DNA from: Lycium barbarum
Taxonomy: Eukaryota; Streptophyta; Magnoliopsida; Solanales; Solanaceae
Length of the DNA stretch: 64,000 nt
Assembly: GCF_019175385.1 (NCBI RefSeq)
Contig: NC_083344.1
Span: 62,558,782-62,622,781 of the forward strand
Direction of reading: 5' to 3'
Below, piece after piece: positions 56,668 to 64,000 of the stretch; positions within the stretch are counted from its first letter, which is position 1; the number at the start of each line of letters is the position of its first letter. Made by a program: the position numbers and the translations under genes. The notes under the pieces are model-generated. The model saw only the letters and a program-made list of their open reading frames with translations, searched no databases and was not told where the DNA came from.

Positions 56668-59333
56668 TGTCACGACCCAACCCCGTAGGCCGCGACTCGT
56701 GTCCGAGCAGGACACCTTACGTACCCAATAACCCCAAACAAACATATAAATTAGATACGCATATATAAAAGCAAAACGGAGTCGCAAGCTATCGTACATA
56801 AGCAGATGTAGCGCACGAAAGCCGATAAGGCCGTCACAAAATACATATTCTCAGAACATATATACACAACCCACGTATGTGTCTACAGACCTCTACAAAC
56901 AATACTAACAGAAACATAAGACGTGACAGGGCCCCGTCATACCCCTGAATAAACATATACATATGTGATAGAAAAGTCTATACCAAAATATGGCTCCGGA
57001 CAAAGGAGCACTCCAAAACAGCAGAGCAGATATCCTAAGCGGGCGGATCTCTGAAGTGGGTATCTGTACCTGCGCGGCATGAAAACGCAGCCCCCGAAGA
57101 AAGGGGGTCAGTACGGAATATGTACTGAGTATGTAAAGCATGAAGTACAGTAAACAAAATCATAACCGGAACAGAAAGTACAGAAAATGAGTGCAAAGTC
57201 CAGAATATCAAAATTCATACTTACAGAAACTTATAAATAGTGTATGCAGAAACTTATATCAAATCCGGCCCCAATACGGGATTCGGTGAACAGAACGTGG
57301 CGCCACCCCATCACTGGCGCCACAACACATCATACTTCAGAGTAGGGAATAGCTCCGTAACATATCATAACATATCAGATAGCCATATCATACCATATCA
57401 TATCATATCACCAACATCAGAACATAGATGTACATTGCACATCATACTCCGGACCCATGTACATGTCATACCTGCCCCCTTACATCGAGGCACGGTGAAC
57501 AATGCAGTGGAATACGCTTGATAACAAATCCTGGCCCGGGCTCCGTGAAAGAAGCATTGAGGCATCCACGAGCAGAGTAGTGAGAAACCAAATGCAGGGT
57601 AAAGAATAAAAACATTTACACAGACTCAATCGGAGAACCCAAACAACAGATCATTAGAAAGACGTCAGACGATAATCGTAGTGCATACCTTTCGGATGTC
57701 ACGGTGGATTATGTCATAACAGAACTTCCATATTCGTGGTACATATCAAAACATTTCATACGACTTTATGGAATATTTCAAACAGTTGTCGTTTAGGAAT
57801 TAGAAGAGCAGCCAAGCGTTTGCTTTAGATATCGTTCGGAAACAATTCAATAGCACAATAGAAGTGGATTCGGAAATAGTGGGCCCGCCTCGGGTCAACC
57901 GAGGTGGCCGGCACAAATTATGTGTAATAAACTTTATGGAGTCGCTTATGAGGGTTTTAAGGTAATCGGATTTTATTTACACAAGTTCTAGGTATTTAGA
58001 CAACTTTTCTAACCATTTGCAACAGAATTAGTTCAATTCCACTTAATGGAACAAGGACAAGTTTAGACGTAGGTTCCGAAGAGTAGAGTTGTCCCCGAGG
58101 TCCAAATTAAAACCTAATACATCTAGGACATGCCAAGAGAAGGAAAGGTGGAGCTTTACATACCTTTCTTGCCTTTTACGCTCGCCAAACCTCAAATCCC
58201 GTTTCGTCCGAAACGTACAAATGGTCACATCTACCAAATGTTACTATAAGGCTTTTGGCATCCAATCTTGAATTAGTACTTGTCTACCGAAATTTCGGCA
58301 GCACCTCCCCTATAAATACGACACCCCGAGAATTCAACTCGGCCAAAATAATTCAACAACAACCCAACAACACCACCACCAACAACAACAACAATCATTA
58401 CAAATCACAATATGTCACAATTAGACTTCTTTCCAACATAATGCAATAGCTTTCATTCCGACTTCGCATTTTCAAATCAATACCAACATGCTCATATTCA
58501 TTACTAATCAAGATCACCACAATATAATTCGGAAACATTTCACATCATTTCTACAATATATTCACAAGATATACAAAATACACAAACTTTCCACCAAAAC
58601 CATAATTCATCCGAAACCTCTAATTTTCGACATAAATATCGATAACACATTTTCATCCTCCAATTTCATTAACAATAATCATAATTCGTGCCTTAACAAT
58701 TTCATTTTTCATAATTACATAAATTTACCATAAAATCACAAAACTTTCCATAACAACTTAACAACCAATCTTTCATGCTAATATGGACTGGCATCTTTCT
58801 AAATTCACCAACCAACATAACAATTCACATATAGCTATTTCATAATATTTATTTCCGTAATGAAGTCGAAATTAATACTAACAACATCAATAGCAACATC
58901 CTCCACATTCTACAAGTTAACTACATTTATTTTTATCCAAAATTCTCTTCAAATATCATTCCATAATTCACAATACCCACTGACCTTTCGACCTTAAAAC
59001 GTCCATATCTCCTTGTACCGACGTCACCTGGGAACCCACGACCTATGGTTGGAAAGCTAATTCAATTATGTACAACTTCTATTTCTTGGTAGGTTTCCAA
59101 ATTCCAAACTTATAATACCGTTTTTGCCCCTCAAAGTCAGGTTACCCAAAAACGTTTTCTTAAAAATATTCGTTTGGAGGGCTTCCACTTTGATGTGGCC
59201 CAAGGGTCCTTCATGAGTTGTGTTTAACTTTACATATGTGATACATATAACTTGTCACATTTTCCAAAAAAATAACGATGTGTGGGCCCCACCCCAGCAA
59301 ATAATCCGACGTTAAAAAATACGGGATATAACA
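56668..59333 (-). repeat. LTR of element E, right copy (5' LTR in element sense)
   Basis: The segment is 2666 bp. It is nearly identical to 50960-53995 except for a deletion of about 370 bp at 58975-58985, where AATACCCACTGACC joins two distant parts of the longer copy. The core promoter is kept (palindrome 58287-58298, TATAAATA 58311-58318). Confidence 0.94.
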
Positions 59334-60382
59334 GGTTGCTTGTCAACTTGCTTCTCAACTTGAGTGTTCTTCACAAAGGGCTTCTTGGTATCTTGTATGA
59401 GGCCCTTATTCTTTTGCCAATTTGAGGAGGAAGCTCCTCGTTCTTTGTTATTGTTCCATGAACTCACATAGCCCCTTGACTTATTGATTTGGTCTTTCTT
59501 GTGACCCTCCTCTATCTCAATAGCCGCTTGAAGTGTTTCTTCAATGCTCCCATAGGTGTGGAGTCTTATTTGAGAGACGATGTCACCATTTAACACGGCT
59601 CAGAACTGAGTCATTGCATTCAAAACATCCTCTTCAAAGTCAATTCTCAGCTTTACGAGTTGGAACTCATCATAGTATTCTTGCACACTCTTTTTGTTTT
59701 GCCTTAAGGTATACACCTTTTTGAGTTGTTCTTGCGTGTAGCGTTCGGTGACATACTTACACCGCATGGCATCCTTCAATTCATCCCAAATAGGTGTGGG
59801 CGGAGTCCAATAATTCTTCTTGTTTTCACTTGAGTTTCCCACTATGTGAAGGCGTACCCTTCGAATTGAGCAATGGCATAAGGCGCCTTTTGTACCTCGG
59901 ACATGTCATTTATCAAGAAGATTCTATCACAATGCATCACCCAATCAAGAAATGTATCAGGGTCACTACCTCCTTTAAAGGTTGGGAGAGTAACCTTTAT
60001 GGAATTGAGACTCGTGTCTCGCCCTCCTCCATAACCGTGGTTCCCATTGAAATCTCCATCGTCATCATAACCTCGATGGTCACGACCTTGGTACTCTTCA
60101 CGAGCTTGGTACCCTACTTTCCGACCCATGTGAGGGTTAGGACCATGCCTTCAACCCCTTCCTCGATAACCTTCTTGTGCTTGCCCTCGTTGCCTCCAAC
60201 CTTGGTCACCATAACATTCATGCTCAAAAATAGTTTCTTCTATCTTATCCTGATTTGGTTGTTGGATGTTTGGACGGTTTTGGGTTGGTATTGGTGCATT
60301 TAGGTGTGAATCATTTGGGGTTGGATCATTTGGATGTGGGTCGTTTGGGATTTAATCTTGTGGGAGTGGGTTGTTTCATTGG
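59334..60382 (-). pseudogene. gag: gag capsid region of element H
   Basis: The upstream part is Pro/Asn/Gln-rich and low in complexity. Then SLNSIKVTLPTFKGGSDPDTFLDWVMHCDRIF and AQFEGYAF are typical of plant Ty3/gypsy gag capsids. The frame changes near 59842, then WDELKDAMRCKYVTERYTQEQLKKVYTLRQ and VQEYYDEFQLV follow, with a TGA at 59600-59602, and then IRLHTYGSIEETLQAAIEIE. The zinc knuckle is on the far side of E (50847-50908). The N-terminus is lost at the I insertion at 60383. Confidence 0.88.
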
Positions 60383-62768
60383 TGTCACGACCCAAACCAA
60401 TGGGCTATGACTAGTGGCCGAACTGGACACTCGTATATGAACCTGCAAGATATAATCAGACTGAACTAAGAACAATATTAAAATTTGTAAAAGTATGCTA
60501 TAGACTCATAATGTCATATATCAGAATGAACTTATCTCCTGAAGAGTCACAGCTAACCAAAACACAACAAAATATGCAAGCCGATAAGGCTGCCACTATA
60601 TACGGGAATATCCAAAATGAACTATGTCGATATAGCTGACCAAAACATATATACAACCCACATATGTCTATAGACCTCTAAGAATATAACAATGAAATAT
60701 CAAGGGACAGGGCCCCGCCGTACCCCTAGATATGCATAAATCTATATCAAAGGATATGTACCAAAATTACTCAAGCTCCGGAACAATGGAGCTCTTCAAG
60801 CGGCTGAGCAGAAGTCTTAGGTTGGAGGATCACCAAACTGAGTGTCTGCACCTGCAAGCATGAAACGTAGCACCCGAAGAAGGGGCCAGTATGGAAAATG
60901 TACTGAATATGTAAAGCATGAAGTACAGTAATGAAGATCATGAATAAGTGAAAACATAACTGAAGATAAGTATGATAATCAAGGGACACCAATGCATTTG
61001 TACCTTATGTTGTGAGTCATGCATATATATACTCTGTATACCATACCCGACCCATAAAGGGTCTCGTTGAGTGAAGTCATATACATACATATATACCGTA
61101 CCGGGCCCTTTAGTAAGGAACTCGGTGAAATGTAAATATATACCGTACCCGGACCTTTAGTAAGGGACTCATTTAAATGTAAATATATACCATACCCGAC
61201 CCTTGAGTAAGGGATTCGGTGAAATATAAATATATACCATACCCGCCCTGTAGTATGGGACTCGGTGAAATGTAAATATATACCGTACCCGACCCTTTAG
61301 TAAGGGACTTGATGAAATGTAGATATATACCGTACCCGGCCCTTTAGTAAGGGACTCGGTGAAGTGATGCAATAAAAATGTATATGAATGCCAAGCCTTT
61401 CATTAGTAACTCATAATTTTTTATGAAGACTATTTTGTGAATGCACAATCAAGTTATCTCAGAATATCTTCTGAAAGAGTTATTATCGATGTGAGAACAC
61501 TTAGTGTTAGGGCAATCATGTACAAAATGAATCATCATTTGCGATTCGAGAGAATAGATAGGATGAACTAACACTTGGGGAACCAAAGACAACTATCATG
61601 TCTAGTACTACTGAGAACTAGAGTTCATTGGAGTCACATGTGTTCGTCGTTTGTTCATTTTATGTAATTCATGCCAAGAAGGAAGAAGGGATGGCTTTAC
61701 ATACCTTTTTGTTTGGCTTAACTTTAAATACTCAACGCTTGGCCTACCAGGCTCGTAGATCTATATTCAAGAAAATTTATACTAATGTTAGACTCACCTT
61801 TATAAGGTTGTTTTAATCCTTCAAATAAATCTTTCTAGAATCTGTCGAAATTTCGGCAACATCACCTCTGTTTATTTGACTAGCCCAAAATTGTAATTCA
61901 GCAACCAACAACAACAACAACAATACCAACATTAACAACATCACTTTCAACACCAACATGTGCCATAAAACAGGCCACACGTTGTTTTCCATCTTCCATA
62001 ACTAACCAACTTACTATACAATTATTTAACGACTTTGTCTCCGAGAATAAACTGGTATTAACGTAAATAGAAAGAGATTCATACCTTATTCTTGTTAAAA
62101 ACATAAATATCTTTGATATCCATGCTAAAATTCACCGCAAAACAAAACTAGAATCACAACCATGTGTTATTCGGGCCTTGATTAACGCTTCGCCGCTGAA
62201 AATCACTCAAACCCTCAACTTCTTTTATGACAAAATTGTCCTTTATGGTGCTGAGCTCCCAATCGGATTTTTGGTGAAAACAAATGGGGCTTTTCCCCTT
62301 TTATAAGGTTCAAATTCGGGTCGGTTTACTGCAGCAGCACTGTAGCAGGGGCGGTTACTGTAGCACATGTTTCTGCTTTGTTAGCGGAATTTGTAATATC
62401 CATAATTTTCTACTCCGATGACTTATTGATGAGAAGTTTATTGCATTGGAAACTAGACTCGACGAACTTCATTTTAGGTTTTTTTTCACTTTAAAACACT
62501 TCATATGCTAAGAGATATTCTTCCCTCAATTTGGACAAAAATTTTCACATGAAACTTTACCCATCCGTTCTCTGAAGTCGTACTACTCCATTTCTTCCAC
62601 TCACGTCCTTATAAAACCTTCCGGTATACCTTATATACATCCTTCACTCATTAAATATACTTAATAATGCTTGCTCCTTATATTCAAAAGTGGTTTTACT
62701 TAACAATAATTCAACGTACTTACGTTTCCAATTTGATAAGTGCTTCTTCAAGGATACGGGGTGTAACA
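60383..62768 (-). repeat. 3' LTR of element I
   Basis: The segment is 2386 bp, from TGTCACGACCCAAACC to ACGGGGTGTAACA. It contains six 47-bp tandem units (61093-61373) and a CGAAATTTCGG palindrome remnant near 61846. It shares R-region blocks with the E and G LTRs (GGGACAGGGCCCCG). No gene is supported. Confidence 0.88.
61093..61373. repeat. 47-bp tandem array, six units, in I LTR
   Basis: ATACC(G/A)TACCCG starts at 61093, 61140, 61187, 61234, 61280 and 61327. Each unit also contains a TTTAGTAAGGGACTCGGTGAA-like part. Spacing is 47 bases, once 46. Confidence 0.9.
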
Positions 62769-62804
62769 TCCTTCCTCCCTTAAAAATATTCTTCCTCGAA
62801 TGTT
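62769..62804 (-). other. Polypurine tract and hairpin of element I
   Basis: In element sense the hairpin AACATTCG-AGGA-AGAATATT (62785-62804, with mismatched arms) is followed by TTAAGGGAGGAAGGA, touching the LTR at 62768. Confidence 0.8.
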
Positions 62805-64000
62805 GTAATATGCCTATCCTCAATAGCCTCATTGAATTATTATTTTTGTTCGATTACCGTATACTTATATTATAATTTGGTCTGTTTCGTCATGTTCTTC
62901 TTAGCTCTTTATCAAATTCATTTGTGAGTCGTACAGTCTTCAATCCTCATATATATATAATCACAAGTCAACTAGTATTCCATTCTCATTCTATCTCAAT
63001 TCCTGTGGTTTAACTGGCCACGCAATGGCTACTCGCCGTCCTGCGAGCATCCTTCCTCTTCGTTCCTCATTTCTTTATTAACGGATAACTCCCTTGCTCG
63101 AATACAACACTTTCTTTTGTTGACTCCTCCGATACTATCTTGGCTATCCCTACTTGTACTTGTTGAGCTTAGATACGTGCTAGATTATTCCCTCATAATT
63201 TATCCGCCCAGCTCTCTGATTCATCGTAAATTTTCTTATACTAACGTCCAGTTGCTTGTTCAGCGGTACTCTGCTACTAACAAATCCTTACTCTTAACAG
63301 TTACGTTTCTTCAACCATCCCTCTTAATTCATTTCCATGATCGGTTATAACCATATCCTCAATACAATCTCTTAACGGTTTCTAATGTTCCCTCACCATC
63401 TTTATTATTCCTCGTAGCAGGATTATATATTGCAATGAACCAATAATCATAGTTCGAACTAGTCTATAGCTCACAATATCTTCGAGTTCTTGTTAAAACT
63501 CTCCCTTTAATTCCTTTGCCTCAAATCTTTCAGTACAACTTATAATTATAAAGTTAGGGCAATTCTTACTGTACCACAGCTTCTTTTCTAACATCAATAT
63601 GGTATACTTACCCTTGACTTTCTTATTCCAGTGATCACTTAGTTAGGTGTCATTCCTTGTTGTCTTTTTGGTGTGTCCATTCCCATCTGTGGGGCATAAT
63701 CTTACGGTGATGGTTCATATAATTCCATAATACATACCCTTATGCTAAGTATGGTTAGTGACCGGTGATGTACTTTCTAATTTCTGGTGATGGTGCTGCC
63801 TTTCTATCTGCACCCACCTCGTTCTTCCTCTCTTTAGAAATTGCCACACCGCTTATTATAATCCTTTTGTTAAGATTCTCATATTTTTCCTTTAATATCA
63901 AAATTTTCTTCCGTTGTAACCCAAAGTATCCTTTGTACTCGTCATCCATTTCGTCATTCTCTTTGTAGTTAGCTTGCATACCTTTCTTACTCTCCTTATT
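62805..64000 (-). other. Internal region of element I up to the window edge
   Basis: No gag or pol motif is visible on either strand in 1.2 kb. A minus-strand frame at 63755-63979 is Lys/Glu-rich without a recognised domain. This could be a long 3' untranslated part, or a non-coding derivative like element A. Confidence 0.5.

Larger units (their letters stand above)
50960..59333 (-). mobile_element. Element E: gag-only LTR retrotransposon with a 5S-derived segment
   Basis: LTRs at 50960-53995 and 56668-59333 are flanked by a perfect duplication GGTTG (50955-50959 and 59334-59338). The internal part, right to left, has PBS (56652-56663), leader with ATCGTGCGAT (56516-56525), gag (54921-56462), a protease stub, linker, 5S-like segment (54594-54699), 3' untranslated part, hairpin and PPT. 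There is no RT or integrase. The LTRs differ by few substitutions plus one deletion of about 370 bp in the right copy. It needs proteins from other elements to move (inference). Confidence 0.95.
46651..60382 (-). mobile_element. Element H: CRM-like element with near-complete pol, split by E and cut by I
   Basis: From left: 3' LTR (46651-47274), PPT, integrase, RNase H, RT, protease, gag zinc knuckle, then element E (50960-59333), then the gag capsid region (59334-60382), cut by element I. The 5' LTR is out of the window. The frame from the knuckle down to 47804 is kept apart from stop codons, so decay is mainly by substitution. It is inserted in F next to AAAGT (46646-46650). Confidence 0.9.
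60383..64000 (-). mobile_element. Element I: LTR retrotransposon running off the right edge
   Basis: The left LTR (60383-62768) is followed by a purine tract and the family hairpin, so the element is on the minus strand and its coding part, if any, lies to the right. The left flank ATTGG (60378-60382) is one half of the expected target duplication. It is inserted in the H gag region. Confidence 0.85.

Noticed and set aside
63765..63968. Hydrophobic plus-strand frame near the right edge
   Set aside because: It is antisense to another open frame, has no known domain, and the I internal region here looks non-coding.

Overview
This window is plant nuclear repetitive DNA. It contains no host gene that I can support. 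Everything recognisable belongs to LTR retrotransposons of the Ty3/gypsy superfamily, in many nested and broken copies. The protein families (Tekay-type chromovirus gag-pol, CRM-like gag-pol), the initiator-tRNA-Met primer binding sites and the LTRs of 2 to 3.6 kb all point to a flowering plant. From memory of these families, a Solanaceae-like dicot is the best guess, but the sequence alone does not prove it. The setting looks like gene-poor heterochromatin. Element letters (Z, A, B, ...) are mine.

Left block (1-21925). A four-level nest can be read directly from LTR ends and target-site duplications (TSDs). A plus-strand CRM-like integrase fragment (Q, from 20711) was hit by minus-strand Tekay-like element Z (1-1119 plus 17874-20710). 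The gag gene of Z was hit by non-coding element A (1120-17873). The left LTR of A was hit by Tekay element B (1658-10599). TSDs are CTCGC/CTCAC for A and ATGGG/AAGGG for B. The other LTR of A still shows the empty B target site near 16190.

Middle block (21926-41116). Element C is a minus-strand Tekay copy that has lost its 3' end. Next come pieces of a plus-strand CRM-like element P: protease, spacer, RT and RNase H. P is split by a solo LTR (28153-28983, TSD CTTTC), by a cluster of LTR pieces (30221-32090) plus element D (32091-39052), and by a second solo LTR (39966-40845).

Right block (41117-64000). CRM-like element F (minus) is split by a 3.6-kb solo LTR (42727-46348, perfect TSD ATGTG) and then by CRM-like element H (46651-60382). 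H carries inside its gag the gag-only element E (50960-59333, perfect TSD GGTTG). H is also interrupted by element I, which runs off the right edge.

The most unusual content is a 5S-rRNA-derived segment inside the related non-autonomous elements D (34418-34523, +) and E (54594-54699, -). Both keep the 5S box A and box C sequences at the spacing I recall for plant 5S genes. Other conserved non-coding signals recur across elements: a leader inverted repeat ATCGTGCGAT between PBS and gag, an AACATTCG-AGGA-CGAATGTT hairpin touching the polypurine tract, a TATA box followed by a CCGAAATTTCGG palindrome in LTR promoters, and TTTACGGNCCGTAAA palindromes in the U3 region. In the CRM-like elements the polyprotein frame runs through the polypurine tract into the 3' LTR.

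No element is intact. Stops, frameshifts and deletions occur in every gag-pol, and many stops sit where relatives have Arg, Gln or Trp, as expected after methylcytosine decay. E is the least damaged: paired LTRs, perfect TSD, PBS, PPT and a gag frame with one internal stop.
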